64,000 nt of DNA from Neptunomonas marina (GTDB taxonomy: Bacteria > Pseudomonadota > Gammaproteobacteria > Pseudomonadales > Balneatricaceae), in assembly GCF_004005935.1 (NCBI RefSeq), contig NZ_SACQ01000002.1:310001-374000 (forward strand), read 5' to 3'. Below the pieces are notes generated by a model, which saw only the letters and a list, made by a program, of their open reading frames with translations, did not search any database and had not been told where the DNA came from. Positions within the stretch are counted from its first letter, which is position 1. Every line of letters starts with the position of its first letter. Positions 1 to 9,195 of this stretch are shown in pieces. The translations under genes were made by a program, and so were the position numbers.

Positions 1-1009
1 AGCCGAGTTTGACGTTGTCTTCCAGACCTTTGCGGCGCACTTCGCGGTTGATCATCTCTTTCATATCGCGCAGTGACTCAAACGCGCTGAAATCGATATA
101 TTTGCGATACACAAACGGGCGTAGCTCTTTGAGCAGTTCAGCCCCTTTCTCTTGATCACCAGCGACAATACGCGCTTTGATCATGGCGTAGCGTTCCCAG
201 TCACGGCCTTGATCTTGATAGTAGTGCTCCATCGCCGCAAAGCTGATCGCTAAGGGGCTTGCAGAGCCAAACGGGCGTAATCGCATATCCACGCGGAAGA
301 CGAATCCCTCGCCATTGAGAGTATCGAGTGTTTGAATCAGCTTTTGTCCAAGGCGGATGAAAAAGTCTTGGTTAGCCAGACACTTTCGCCCGCCCACTGT
401 CTCGCCATTTTCAGGGAAGCAGAACATCAAATCGATATCGGAGGAGAGGTTCAACTCATTGGCACCGAGCTTGCCCATCCCGATCACAACCATCCGCTGC
501 GGTTGGCGCTCGCCCTGTTCATCAGCAGGCCCGTGCGGTGTACCAAAGCGCTCACAATGGAACCGATAGAGATGCTCCAGTGTGACATCGATAAACGCGT
601 CAGCCATCCAACTCAGCTCTTGAGTGGTACTTGCCATATCAGCACGCCGCGTGAGATCGCGCCAGATCAAACGGATCTGCTCTTGCTGACGCAAGCGGCG
701 CAGCACCGGCATCAGCGCTTCAGCACTGCTGAGCGTTTGGGTGGCATCTTGGATAAGCGCCCGATACGTTGCGGCCGTGTAGGGTTCGGTTAACGCGTTT
801 CGAGCCGTGAGTTCGGTGAGAAACTCCGGGCGACGTTGCAGTTGCTCGGTCACAAAGTCACTGCCAATCAAAACCTGATACAGCTCGGGTAGCAGCGCAT
901 CATCGAGCGCCGCCGCGATCAGCTCATGGTGGTCTTCCAAGCGCGTTAGCTGTTGTTTGAGAAGGTCATGCAGTTCAGCAGGAAATTGGCTGTAATCGGG
1001 CTGCAACAT
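1..1009 (-). CDS. glnE: Bifunctional glutamine synthetase adenylyltransferase/deadenylase, N-terminal part
   Basis: About 336 N-terminal codons of GlnE, running off the left edge of the window. The enzyme adds and removes AMP on glutamine synthetase to match nitrogen assimilation to supply. The N-terminal deadenylase nucleotidyltransferase is recognisable from GMGKLGANELNLSSDIDLMF followed by the RVDMRLRPFG stretch, both strongly conserved in the family. The start ATG (1009-1007) gives MLQPDYSQF. The C-terminal adenylyltransferase lies outside the window, so completeness cannot be judged. Confidence 0.95.
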   Translation of the reverse strand, partial: MLQPDYSQFPAELHDLLKQQLTRLEDHHELIAAALDDALLPELYQVLIGSDFVTEQLQRRPEFLTELTARNALTEPYTAATYRALIQDATQTLSSAEALMPVLRRLRQQEQIRLIWRDLTRRADMASTTQELSWMADAFIDVTLEHLYRFHCERFGTPHGPADEQGERQPQRMVVIGMGKLGANELNLSSDIDLMFCFPENGETVGGRKCLANQDFFIRLGQKLIQTLDTLNGEGFVFRVDMRLRPFGSASPLAISFAAMEHYYQDQGRDWERYAMIKARIVAGDQEKGAELLKELRPFVYRKYIDFSAFESLRDMKEMINREVRRKGLEDNVKLG

Positions 1010-1080
1010 TTAAGACTCCATCCGCTCAATCGATTTTGTCTCAGCTTATCAAAGGTTGCCGCCCGTGGGGATGATCTTTA

Positions 1081-1749
1081 TCAGCCGTTGCGAGCACAAT
1101 CGAAAAGCCGATAGCCACGCTGAGCTTTGCTTATATCGCTGGGCACCAAGGAGGGGATCTGCTGTTGCAACTGCTGGGCAAAACTGTTGATGGCTGCTTC
1201 AGCACCGCGCTTGAGTTCAATCTCCACTTCGCAAATGGGCTCTTGGTAGCGCTGCTCAGTGTCTGGGTCCTCAAACACAACACAGCCTTGATCGATCACC
1301 ACCTCTAACTCACTTCCTTGCCACTGAATATCCCAAAGGGTGCGCGTAAAATCAGTACTGAAAATAGCAAGTAGCTGATCTTGTAGTTGGGTTTTATCTA
1401 ACGCCTCAGGCCACTCCACTTCAGTGAGCTTTTGCAGGTCCAACTGTGGTGTTGCCAGTGCCCACTCCCATTCTTGACGCTGGTGCAGTCCGTTGATGCT
1501 GCGCCCTTGGGTTTTGAAGGTTTGGATAAAAGCCTCACCATCACGGCGAATCCGCAACGCGACCTTGGCACCACTTAATGTAAGCGAAGGGGTGTCGTAG
1601 TACTGGTTTTGCAGCATTTTATGCTCGCCTGCGGTTCCTGCCATATCGCTCAACTCGCTTTTTAGTCTTTCGATATCCTCTTCAGGAACCAGCATTTTCA
1701 ATTCAGTTTCAGTCGCCACACGCTTCCCCAACGTCAAAAAGTGGCTCAA
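1081..1749 (-). CDS. CYTH domain protein, probable inorganic triphosphatase
   Basis: A 222-residue single-domain CYTH (triphosphate tunnel) protein. The metal-binding ExExK signature is visible as ETELK near residue 14, followed by basic and acidic tunnel strands (ALRIRRDGEAFIQTFK, RQEWEW, EVEIELK). Family members hydrolyse inorganic triphosphate or other triphosphates. Unlike E. coli YgiF it has no C-terminal CHAD domain. It follows glnE on the same strand; in E. coli ygiF also adjoins glnE, which supports orthology. The start is about 14 residues ahead of the signature, normal for the family. Confidence 0.85.
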   Translation of the reverse strand: MSHFLTLGKRVATETELKMLVPEEDIERLKSELSDMAGTAGEHKMLQNQYYDTPSLTLSGAKVALRIRRDGEAFIQTFKTQGRSINGLHQRQEWEWALATPQLDLQKLTEVEWPEALDKTQLQDQLLAIFSTDFTRTLWDIQWQGSELEVVIDQGCVVFEDPDTEQRYQEPICEVEIELKRGAEAAINSFAQQLQQQIPSLVPSDISKAQRGYRLFDCARNG

Positions 1750-1851
1750 AAGCCATATGATTTACAATGTATATCGCTCTCATTTACGCATCATATACAG
1801 TCGCGATTTATTACATTTTTATTACAACAAAACAGACTGATTCGACGCAAC

Positions 1852-1917
1852 AAATGACACTTTTTTTACCTTTTCATGTCATTTTCGCTACAAATAAATG
1901 ACACCGGCTTTTATACT
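1852..1917 (+). promoter_or_regulatory. Putative promoter with three TGTCAT half-sites ahead of the DUF47-pit operon
   Basis: AAATGACA occurs at 1852-1859 and 1896-1903, and its inverse TGTCATTT at 1877-1884, so 1877-1903 is an 8-bp inverted repeat around 11 bases. A -10-like TATACT lies at 1912-1917. TGTCAT is the core of the PhoB heptamer CTGTCAT, but the usual direct-repeat spacing is not clean, so PhoB control of this phosphate operon is a guess. Confidence 0.35.
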
Positions 1918-1951
1918 TGCGCCCGAAAAAATTTCAATTAGGCCCAAGGTT

Positions 1952-2632
1952 ATGGTTACCAATAATCCTATTTTGCAAATGTTCGCCCGCTCACCTTTCA
2001 AACCGATGCAAGAGCATATTGCGAAAGCAAATACTTGCGCTCGTGAGCTACTGCCATTCTTCGAAGCAGTTATCGCTGATGACTGGACAAAAGCCAAGGA
2101 CATTCAGCACCGCATCGCGGTTTTGGAAGGCGAAGCAGACGCACTGAAAAAGGATGTTCGTCAAAACTTGCCCAACAGCGTGTTCCTACCGGTACCACGT
2201 TCGGACCTTTTAGAACTATTGCGCATGCAAGACAAGATAGCGAATCGCGCAAAAGATATTTCCGGCATCATGCTAGGCCGCGAAATGCCGATTCCAGAGC
2301 CTATCCAACCGCAGATGCTCGCTTTTGTTCGCTCTGCTCTTGCCACCTCTGAGCAAGCCCTCAAATCCCTCAATGAACTGGATGAGCTGGTGGGTACTGG
2401 CTTCCGCGGTCGTGAGGTCGAGATTGTTGAAAATATGATCATTGAGCTGGACGAGCTTGAGCACAAGAACGATGAGCTTGAGCGCGAGATCCGCTCCCAA
2501 CTGTTTGAAATTGAGCGCCAATTGCACCCGATTGATGCCATGTTCTTGTACAAGGTAATCAACTGGATCGGCGACCTTGCCGACCGCGCTCAACAAGTCG
2601 GCAGCCGTCTACAGCTGTTGCTAGCTCGCTAA
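1952..2632 (+). CDS. DUF47 family PhoU-like protein (TIGR00153), partner of Pit
   Basis: A 226-residue, mostly alpha-helical, highly charged cytoplasmic protein of the DUF47/PhoU-like family, typically encoded just upstream of low-affinity Pit phosphate transporters and thought to modulate them. I chose ATG 1952 (MVTNNPILQM) over an in-frame ATG at 1898 because AAGG lies just upstream and family members start close to the NPxLxxFxRSPxKPxQEH motif seen here. It is followed by pit after 26 bases, so the two form an operon. Confidence 0.88.
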   Translation: MVTNNPILQMFARSPFKPMQEHIAKANTCARELLPFFEAVIADDWTKAKDIQHRIAVLEGEADALKKDVRQNLPNSVFLPVPRSDLLELLRMQDKIANRAKDISGIMLGREMPIPEPIQPQMLAFVRSALATSEQALKSLNELDELVGTGFRGREVEIVENMIIELDELEHKNDELEREIRSQLFEIERQLHPIDAMFLYKVINWIGDLADRAQQVGSRLQLLLAR

Positions 2633-2658
2633 ATTTCTAACTTACGAAAGGCATAATC

Positions 2659-3924
2659 ATGAGTATTATTGCGCAGTACGGCGATATTATCGTTATTTTG
2701 GCCTGTATCTTTGGCTTTTTCATGGCTTGGGGTGTTGGTGCAAACGATGTGGCAAACGCCATGGGCACCTCCGTCGGCTCCAAAGCCCTGACCCTTAAAC
2801 AAGCGATCATGATCGCGATTCTCTTCGAGTTTGCCGGTGCCTATCTAGCGGGTGGGGCGGTTACCTCGACGATCCGTAAAGGGATTATCGATCCCGGCAT
2901 TTTGTCAGGCAATCCAGAACTACTGGTGTTCGGCATGATGTCAGCCTTGTTGGCAGCGGGTATTTGGCTCTTGGTCGCTACACACTTTGGCTGGCCAGTA
3001 TCGACAACGCACTCGATCGTCGGTGCTATCGTCGGCTTCGCAGCAGTTGGTATATCAGTCGATGCGGTTAACTGGGGTAAGGTATCTAAGATTGTTGCGA
3101 GCTGGGTGGTCTCGCCGGTCACGGCAGGCTTTATAGCCTTCTTCCTCTTCCGAAGCGTCCAACGCTTGATTTTGGACACGGCTAACCCATTCGAAAACGC
3201 GAAGCGCTACGTACCAATGTACATCTTCTTGGTAGGTTTCATTGTTTCCATGGTGACCTTCACCAAGGGTTTGAAGCATATCGGTCTTGATCTGTCATGG
3301 GGCATGAGCGCTCTGATCTCTGTTGGCGTGGCGGCGCTTACAATGATGCTGGGTATTGCGATGCTCAAGAAAGTGAAAGCCGACCCAGAAGCCGATAAAG
3401 ATTACCACTTCGCCAGCGTTGAGAAAGTATTTGGCGTCCTGATGATGTTCACCGCATGTGCCATGGCATTTGCGCACGGCTCAAACGATGTGGCGAACGC
3501 GGTTGGTCCATTAGCAGCGATTGTCGGTGTGGTTAACTCTGGGGGTGAAGTTGTACAGAAATCGGTAATGCCAGCATGGATTCTGCTGCTAGGTGGTGCA
3601 GGTATCGTGGCTGGCCTCGTTATGTATGGCCACAAGGTTATCGCAACGGTGGGTAACAACATTACTGAGCTAACACCGAGCCGTGGTTTCGCCGCGACAT
3701 TGGCAGCAGCCACAACAGTGGTCGTGGCCTCAGGAACAGGCTTACCCATTTCGACAACACACACGCTTGTGGGTGCAGTTTTGGGTGTTGGTATTGCTCG
3801 CGGTTTAGCAGCATTAAACCTACGTGTTGTCGGTACGATCTTCGCTTCTTGGATCGTTACACTACCAGCAGGCGCGATTCTGGCGATCATGTTCTTCTTT
3901 ATGTTTAAAGGCATGTTCACCTAA
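2659..3924 (+). CDS. pit: Inorganic phosphate transporter, PiT family
   Basis: A 421-residue integral membrane symporter of the PiT family (Pfam PHO4) that imports phosphate, often as a metal-phosphate complex. The inverted structural repeat is visible: GANDVANAMGT near residue 28 and HGSNDVANAVGP near residue 274, each followed by a STTH motif (STTHSIVG, STTHTLVG). About ten hydrophobic segments flank a charged central loop (KVKADPEADKDYH). AAAGG precedes the ATG. It is cotranscribed with the upstream DUF47 gene. Confidence 0.95.
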   Translation: MSIIAQYGDIIVILACIFGFFMAWGVGANDVANAMGTSVGSKALTLKQAIMIAILFEFAGAYLAGGAVTSTIRKGIIDPGILSGNPELLVFGMMSALLAAGIWLLVATHFGWPVSTTHSIVGAIVGFAAVGISVDAVNWGKVSKIVASWVVSPVTAGFIAFFLFRSVQRLILDTANPFENAKRYVPMYIFLVGFIVSMVTFTKGLKHIGLDLSWGMSALISVGVAALTMMLGIAMLKKVKADPEADKDYHFASVEKVFGVLMMFTACAMAFAHGSNDVANAVGPLAAIVGVVNSGGEVVQKSVMPAWILLLGGAGIVAGLVMYGHKVIATVGNNITELTPSRGFAATLAAATTVVVASGTGLPISTTHTLVGAVLGVGIARGLAALNLRVVGTIFASWIVTLPAGAILAIMFFFMFKGMFT

Positions 3925-3988
3925 CCTCGACCTCTCCCTCGAAAGCCTGCACAATAGTGATGAATAACTAACGTGCAGGTTTTCGCTT

Positions 3989-5155
3989 ATGCAAACGCCC
4001 ACCTTATTAGAGATGATGACTCGCCTTATCGGTGAGCCTTCCGTTAGTTGCACCCTGCCCGAATGGGACCAAAGCAATCTCGGTGTTATTGAGCTGCTGG
4101 CAAGTTGGTTAGAACCGTTAGGCTTCCAGTGCGAGGTACTCCCGGTACCTGACTATCCGGGTAAAGCCAATCTGGTTGCCACACGCGGCAGCGGCGATGG
4201 CGGCCTCGTATTAGCCGGCCATACCGATACCGTCCCCTTCAACGCTGAACTTTGGCAGAGTGATCCATTCACGCTGACCGAGCGCGATCAGCGCTTCTAC
4301 GGCTTGGGTAGCTGCGATATGAAAGCGTTTTTCGCCCTTGCGATCGAAGCTATTAAAGCCCTCGACACCCGCGATCTCAACGCACCGCTCATCATCTTGG
4401 CAACCGCCGATGAAGAAAGCTCAATGTCAGGTGCTCGGGCGCTGGCAAACAGTGGCTATCCGCGCGCTCGGTATGCTGTGGTCGGAGAACCCACTAGCCT
4501 GACACCCGTGCGGATGCATAAAGGCATCATGATGGAATCGCTGCGCATCAAAGGCCGTGCCGGGCACTCGTCGAATCCTGCTCTCGGTGCAAGCGCGCTC
4601 GATGCCATGCATAGTGCGCTTGGAACGCTACTCTCATTTCGCCAAGAGCTACAAGAGAATCATCAGAACAGCGCGTTCGATGTTTCCGTACCGACGCTCA
4701 ACCTCGGTTGTGTGCATGGCGGAGATAACCCAAACCGAATTTGTGGCCAGTGCGATCTAGAGTATGATTTACGCCCGCTACCGGGCATGAATATTGCCAA
4801 CCTGCGCGAAGAGGTTGATAAGCGCCTCGCGCCTATCGCGGATCAGTTCGGTGTTGAATTAACGCACGAGCCGCTATTTCCCGGCGTCCCCTCCTTCGAG
4901 ACGGCAAAAACCGCTGATTTAGTGGCCACGGCAGAACGATTAACCGGCCAAGCATCGAAGGCCGTGGCGTTTGCAACCGAAGCGCCGTTTTTACAATCGC
5001 TAGGCATGGAGACGATTGTGCTGGGCCCTGGCAGTATCGACCAAGCCCACCAGCCGGACGAGTATCTCGCCTTTGATCAGATACAACCGACCATTGACCT
5101 ACTCCAGCAGCTAATCCAACGTTACTGCCTAGCGCCGCACAAGGAGAGTTCCTAA
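3989..5155 (+). CDS. argE: Acetylornithine deacetylase
   Basis: A 388-residue M20 metallopeptidase-family enzyme that removes the acetyl group from N-acetylornithine to give ornithine, step five of arginine synthesis. Metal-binding motifs are in order: GHTDTVPF, GLGSCDMKAFFAL, ATADEESSMSGARAL with the catalytic Glu-Glu, and VGEPTS, then a dimerisation domain with KGRAGHSSNP. The stop codon TAA directly abuts the GTG start of argA, so the two arginine genes are translationally linked. Confidence 0.94.
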   Translation: MQTPTLLEMMTRLIGEPSVSCTLPEWDQSNLGVIELLASWLEPLGFQCEVLPVPDYPGKANLVATRGSGDGGLVLAGHTDTVPFNAELWQSDPFTLTERDQRFYGLGSCDMKAFFALAIEAIKALDTRDLNAPLIILATADEESSMSGARALANSGYPRARYAVVGEPTSLTPVRMHKGIMMESLRIKGRAGHSSNPALGASALDAMHSALGTLLSFRQELQENHQNSAFDVSVPTLNLGCVHGGDNPNRICGQCDLEYDLRPLPGMNIANLREEVDKRLAPIADQFGVELTHEPLFPGVPSFETAKTADLVATAERLTGQASKAVAFATEAPFLQSLGMETIVLGPGSIDQAHQPDEYLAFDQIQPTIDLLQQLIQRYCLAPHKESS

Positions 5156-6493
5156 GTGTCTGACTCGAGTACAGACTATGTTGGATGGTTCCGTCACTCA
5201 TCCCCCTACATCAACGCACATCGGGGCAAAACCTTTGTAGTGATGTTAGGCGGTGAAGCGATCGACCACGCCAATTTCGAAAATATTATTCACGATATCG
5301 CACTGCTGAACAGCCTTGGCGTACGACTCGTATTGATTCATGGTGCACGCCCACAAATCCAAGAACGCTTGGACGAGAAAGGGGTTGATTCGCAACTGCA
5401 CCACCACCTCCGCGTCACCGATAGCGAGACACTCGCCTCGGTTATCGAGGCGATTGGCGTGTTGCGCACGAAGATTGAATCAAAACTCTCAATGGGGCTG
5501 ATCAACACACCGATGCACGGTGCCGAGCTGCGCGTTTCATCAGGTAATTACGTCAAAGGACGCCCATTGGGTGTGCAAGATGGAGTCGATCTCTGCCACA
5601 CCGGTGAAGTACGCAAAATCGACCATAACGGTATTCGCCAGCAACTTGACCTTGGCAATATCGTACTGCTCTCGAATCTTGGTTACTCCACCACAGGCGA
5701 GATTTTCAACTTACCGGTGGAAGAGGTTGCATCGCAAACCGCTATCGCTTTGCAAGCTGACAAACTCATTCTGTTTGGTGCACAGAGCGGTATTATCGAC
5801 AGCCAAGGCAGCACCCGTAGCGAGTTGCTGGTGCGCACGGCAGAGCGCTTCCTCAACCAATATCTTGCGCAGCTCGACGATCCAACGCAGAGCCATACCG
5901 AACTCGCACGCCTGCTATTAATGGCCACACAAGCTTGCTCAGGTGGGGTTCCCCGCAGCCACTTAATCAGCTATCAGGATGATGGCGCGTTGCTAGCCGA
6001 ACTGTTTACTCGCGATGGTTCAGGCACCATGGTTGTGCAGGAGTCCTACGAGAAAGTGCGCGAGGCAGAAGGTAGCGATATCAACGGCATTATCGAGCTG
6101 ATCAAACCGTTAGAGGAGCGCGGGGCCTTGGTGCGCCGCTCACGTGAACTGCTTGAGGCTGAAATTGATAACTTCTTTGTGGTTGAGCGCGATAGCGTTG
6201 TGATTGGCTGTGCTGCGCTCTATCCATTTCAGGAAGAGCGCGCAGCTGAGTTGGCATGTGTAGCGATATCGCCCGAGTACCGTGGAGGCGACCGTGGCGA
6301 ACTGCTGCTTGGCGCTATCGAAGCTCGGGCACGCGAGATGGGACTCTCATCTCTGTTTGTACTCACCACGCGCACCGCGCATTGGTTTATTGAGCACGGT
6401 TTTACCGAAACCTCACTGGAGCAGCTACCGGGAGAAAAGCAGGCGCGCTATAACTTCCAACGTAACTCGAAAGTGTTCAGTAAACCACTTTAG
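5156..6493 (+). CDS. argA: N-acetylglutamate synthase (amino-acid N-acetyltransferase)
   Basis: A 445-residue ArgA with the classic two-domain build: an amino-acid-kinase-like fold (about 1-290; VVMLGGEAIDH, VLIHGARPQI) that senses arginine, and a C-terminal GNAT domain (about 300-440; GCAALYPFQEERAAELACVA, YRGGDRGELLL). It acetylates glutamate with acetyl-CoA, the first step of arginine synthesis. The start is GTG immediately after argE. Its 3' end overlaps by four bases the 3' end of the convergent sensor kinase gene. Confidence 0.95.
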   Translation: MSDSSTDYVGWFRHSSPYINAHRGKTFVVMLGGEAIDHANFENIIHDIALLNSLGVRLVLIHGARPQIQERLDEKGVDSQLHHHLRVTDSETLASVIEAIGVLRTKIESKLSMGLINTPMHGAELRVSSGNYVKGRPLGVQDGVDLCHTGEVRKIDHNGIRQQLDLGNIVLLSNLGYSTTGEIFNLPVEEVASQTAIALQADKLILFGAQSGIIDSQGSTRSELLVRTAERFLNQYLAQLDDPTQSHTELARLLLMATQACSGGVPRSHLISYQDDGALLAELFTRDGSGTMVVQESYEKVREAEGSDINGIIELIKPLEERGALVRRSRELLEAEIDNFFVVERDSVVIGCAALYPFQEERAAELACVAISPEYRGGDRGELLLGAIEARAREMGLSSLFVLTTRTAHWFIEHGFTETSLEQLPGEKQARYNFQRNSKVFSKPL

Positions 6494-7857
6494 CCCAGCG
6501 GGAATGTGATGCGGAAACTCGCTCCCCCGAGCGAGGATTCGCCCACCTCTAACTGGCCGTTATAACTGCTCAAGATATCCACAGCAACGGTCAAACCGAT
6601 ACCTTGTCCGGGAGCCGCTGATGTATCGACACGCGCTCCCCGCTCAAGAATCACCTGACGCATCTCGGGTGAAACACCGAGGCCATCGTCCTCGATATCA
6701 AGCTGAATTGCATCTTGGCTAGTCGCCAGCGTGACACTGACATGAGAGTGGCCATACTTGAAGGCGTTCTCAAGCATATTGCCTAGCAGCTCCATTAGAT
6801 CGCGCTCGTCTGCGGCATAAGCCGCCGATTCATCTAGGTCCAGATCAAGGCGCACACCTTTTTCACGATAGACCTTCTCAAGCGCAGAGGTGATCCGCTT
6901 GATCATCGGCGCAATGGCTGTTGTTGACTGCGCCATGCTCTTACTTTGGCTACGTACAGCACGCGCTAACTGATATTGCACAATTTGATCCATGCGGCGG
7001 ACCTGCTCATCCACCACCGAGCGATAACCCTCTGGCGGCAGCTGTTCATTACCCGCTCCACGAATAACGGCGAGTGGGGTTTTCAAGCTGTGCGCCAAAT
7101 CACCCAACGTATTGCGATAGCGCTCGCGCTGCTTGCGCTCCACATGCAGTAAGTGGTTCAAGCTATCTGTTACGCCCTGTACCTCTTTCGGATATTCACC
7201 CGCCAAACGCGTGGCGTAACCGCGCTCAATATTGACGAGATCATCCACCATCGCTTGCAAAGGACTTAACGCCCAGCGTGTAATCACTGCCTGAATGACC
7301 AGCGAGAGCAGAATAACCGCTACCAACCACCCCCATAACTGCAACTTGTATGCAGTCATGGCAGACTTCAGCTCTGAATCAGGTTGCACGATAGTAAAGA
7401 GATAACGTCCGGCAGCCCCCTTACCGCGCCACTGAACGGGATATTGATATATAAATAGCGCTTCGTTTTGCCAATGCTCAAAGCGCACTTGATCAACCTC
7501 CAGCGGTCGATCAGCCAACGCATAGGATAAACCGTCACCGTAGGGCCGCGCTGCTGAACTCGACCACTGCAGCTCACCTTGGTAATCATGGATATATATC
7601 GGTAGCTGCTCACCCACACCGGCACTAAGCGAAACTGCGGCCAAACGCCCTTTGTCATTTTCAGCTGTTGCGTTAATGACCAGATAGACTTTAAGCCGCA
7701 TACGCTCTTCTAAAGAGAGCTCGAGGTTGTCATAGAACGAGTTTTGCAGAGCAACACCTGCTACCCCCACCATCAGGGGTAGCAAGATAAAGGAAGCTAC
7801 GAGGAGTCGCGCCTTGAGAGAGGTGGGCAGCCTGCAAAGCGCCGCTTTCATTAGCAA
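6490..7857 (-). CDS. PhoQ-like sensor histidine kinase
   Basis: A 455-residue membrane histidine kinase. It has an N-terminal transmembrane helix (about 17-37), a periplasmic sensor of about 130 residues, a second helix (about 170-192), a HAMP-like linker, a HisKA box with LGDLAHSLKTPLAVIRG (phosphoacceptor His) and a HATPase with NMLENAFKYG and DDGLGVSPE. The HisKA and ATPase blocks resemble PhoQ, which senses low magnesium, acid and cationic peptides. The periplasmic domain is too diverged to assign a ligand. The response regulator gene lies four bases upstream. Confidence 0.82.
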   Translation of the reverse strand: MLMKAALCRLPTSLKARLLVASFILLPLMVGVAGVALQNSFYDNLELSLEERMRLKVYLVINATAENDKGRLAAVSLSAGVGEQLPIYIHDYQGELQWSSSAARPYGDGLSYALADRPLEVDQVRFEHWQNEALFIYQYPVQWRGKGAAGRYLFTIVQPDSELKSAMTAYKLQLWGWLVAVILLSLVIQAVITRWALSPLQAMVDDLVNIERGYATRLAGEYPKEVQGVTDSLNHLLHVERKQRERYRNTLGDLAHSLKTPLAVIRGAGNEQLPPEGYRSVVDEQVRRMDQIVQYQLARAVRSQSKSMAQSTTAIAPMIKRITSALEKVYREKGVRLDLDLDESAAYAADERDLMELLGNMLENAFKYGHSHVSVTLATSQDAIQLDIEDDGLGVSPEMRQVILERGARVDTSAAPGQGIGLTVAVDILSSYNGQLEVGESSLGGASFRITFPLG

Positions 7858-7861
7858 AGCT

Positions 7862-8539
7862 TTAGGAAGCAGGCAGATCGAAGCGGTAGCCTAAGCCCCG
7901 AACAGTGGTTATCGGCTGTAGCTGTTGATCAGGGTCCAGCTTTTGGCGCAAACGACGAATAAACACTTCAAGGACGTTACTGTCGCGGTCAAAGTCTTGA
8001 TGGTACAGGTGTTCTGTTAATTCAGCTTTGGAAACCGTCTTACCTGCGTTCAGCATCAAATACTCAAGAGTACGATACTCGTAGCTGGTTAACTTAACAG
8101 GGCGCGACTCGAACGAGACAACGCGGCCTGTTGTATCCAAGCTGAGCGGCCCAAAGTTCAGTACCGGCTTGGCATGTCCTGCCGCACGGCGCAATAGCGC
8201 GTTCAGGCGCGCGGAGAGCTCTTCCATATGGAACGGCTTCACGAGGAAGTCATCTGCGCCCGCTTCAAGGCCTTCCACTTTGTCTTGCCAATCGCTGCGC
8301 GCAGTTAGGATCAACACAGGAAAATTACGCTTGTTTGCTCGCCACTCTCGAATTAACTCAACACCGGATAGTGATGGCAAACCTAAATCCACAATGGCTA
8401 GGTCGTATGCAAATTCTGATCCCAGATAAAGCGCTTCTTGCCCATCTGCAGTCTCTTCTACTGTATAGCCTCGCGACTCAAGGCCAGTTACTAGCTGACG
8501 ACGCAGATCTGCATCATCCTCTACGACTAAAAGCTTCAT
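7862..8539 (-). CDS. PhoP-like response regulator (OmpR family)
   Basis: A 225-residue regulator with a receiver domain (phosphoacceptor Asp in LAIVDLGLPSLSG, Lys in FLVKPFHMEEL) and an OmpR/PhoB winged helix (YEYRTLEYLM, DSNVLEVFIRRLRQKL, VRGLGYRF). It closely resembles PhoP and is cotranscribed with the PhoQ-like kinase four bases downstream. AGGAGAGCAGG precedes the ATG. A PhoP-box-like direct repeat lies 280 bases upstream at 8819-8835, suggesting autoregulation. Confidence 0.85.
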   Translation of the reverse strand: MKLLVVEDDADLRRQLVTGLESRGYTVEETADGQEALYLGSEFAYDLAIVDLGLPSLSGVELIREWRANKRNFPVLILTARSDWQDKVEGLEAGADDFLVKPFHMEELSARLNALLRRAAGHAKPVLNFGPLSLDTTGRVVSFESRPVKLTSYEYRTLEYLMLNAGKTVSKAELTEHLYHQDFDRDSNVLEVFIRRLRQKLDPDQQLQPITTVRGLGYRFDLPAS

Positions 8540-8818
8540 CCTGCTCTCCTATTTCCTATCATCAGACCCATACTTGTCTGATCGATATCAGGTCATACGC
8601 TGACGGTTAAGTACCCAGCGTGACGCTGATTCCTCTGACATTGTGAACCAAACACGTCCATATTGACTAACAAGCCACCTTGGCTGTATTTGCTATCGCG
8701 TCCTGAATTAAAGACGTTAATAGATCATATCGTAGCAACTGCGTCAGGAAGGGGATAGACAAACTTCTCTTCTTAACTACGGACCTGATAAATAGCGCGC
8801 TAAGACTGACAAGATGCG

Positions 8819-8835
8819 GGTTAATAAAAGGTTAA
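8819..8835 (+). promoter_or_regulatory. PhoP-box-like direct repeat GGTTAA-N5-GGTTAA
   Basis: Two identical hexamers GGTTAA separated by five bases reproduce the spacing of the PhoP box (GTTTA-N5-GTTTA type). The box reads on the plus strand while phoP is on the minus strand; reversed PhoP sites are known in enterobacteria. The rest of the 405-base gap 8540-8944 shows no gene apart from a nine-codon frame at 8860-8889 preceded by GGGAGG. Confidence 0.4.
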
Positions 8836-8909
8836 CAAACGCCTATTGGGAGGGTAAAAATGTCCGCCATAGAAGACATTAACTGCTAATAAACGTAGGG
8901 CAAAGAGGA

Positions 8910-8938
8910 AAGGTGGTGGCTTTCAAAGACACCACCTT
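8910..8938 (-). terminator. Hairpin downstream of the DUF2892 gene
   Basis: AAGGTGGTG (8910-8918) pairs with CACCACCTT (8930-8938) around an 11-base loop, just beyond the stop of the DUF2892 gene. On the minus strand it is followed by a pyrimidine-rich TTCCTCTTT stretch rather than a clean T run, so termination may be weak. Confidence 0.55.
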
Positions 8939-8944
8939 CGCGAA

Positions 8945-9136
8945 TTACTCGCAGCGGCGGCAGGTAGATACGTTGAGCACTTTATAAAGCGGGCACCAAC
9001 CAAATAGCGCTATCAAAACCACTGGCACACCAATCCAGCCCCAAGGGGTTTGTGGGCCAACAAACACTAGAGCGATAAGCACCAAGCCTACTACTACACG
9101 AATGATTTTATCGACAGTACCGATATTCTTTTCCAT
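8945..9136 (-). CDS. DUF2892 family small inner-membrane protein
   Basis: A 63-residue protein matching the DUF2892/YgaP membrane-domain family: MEKNIGTVDKIIRVVVGLVL, two transmembrane helices, then GWCPLYKVLNVSTCRRC with three conserved-looking cysteines. In E. coli YgaP this module is fused to a rhodanese; here it stands alone. AAGGAG precedes the ATG. A Crp/Fnr-type site 60 bases upstream and the adjacent regulator suggest redox- or stress-linked control. Confidence 0.85.
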   Translation of the reverse strand: MEKNIGTVDKIIRVVVGLVLIALVFVGPQTPWGWIGVPVVLIALFGWCPLYKVLNVSTCRRCE

Positions 9137-9195
9137 GGTTCAACTCCTTCTGGAAGAATTCAGCACTTAGTATCCATCTGGTGCCTCACATTCTC

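Noticed and set aside
332..793. Plus-strand frame of 153 codons
   Set aside because: It lies opposite glnE, whose conserved motifs read on the minus strand.
8860..8889. Nine-codon leader peptide preceded by GGGAGG
   Set aside because: No attenuator hairpin or plus-strand gene follows it, so a leader role has no target.
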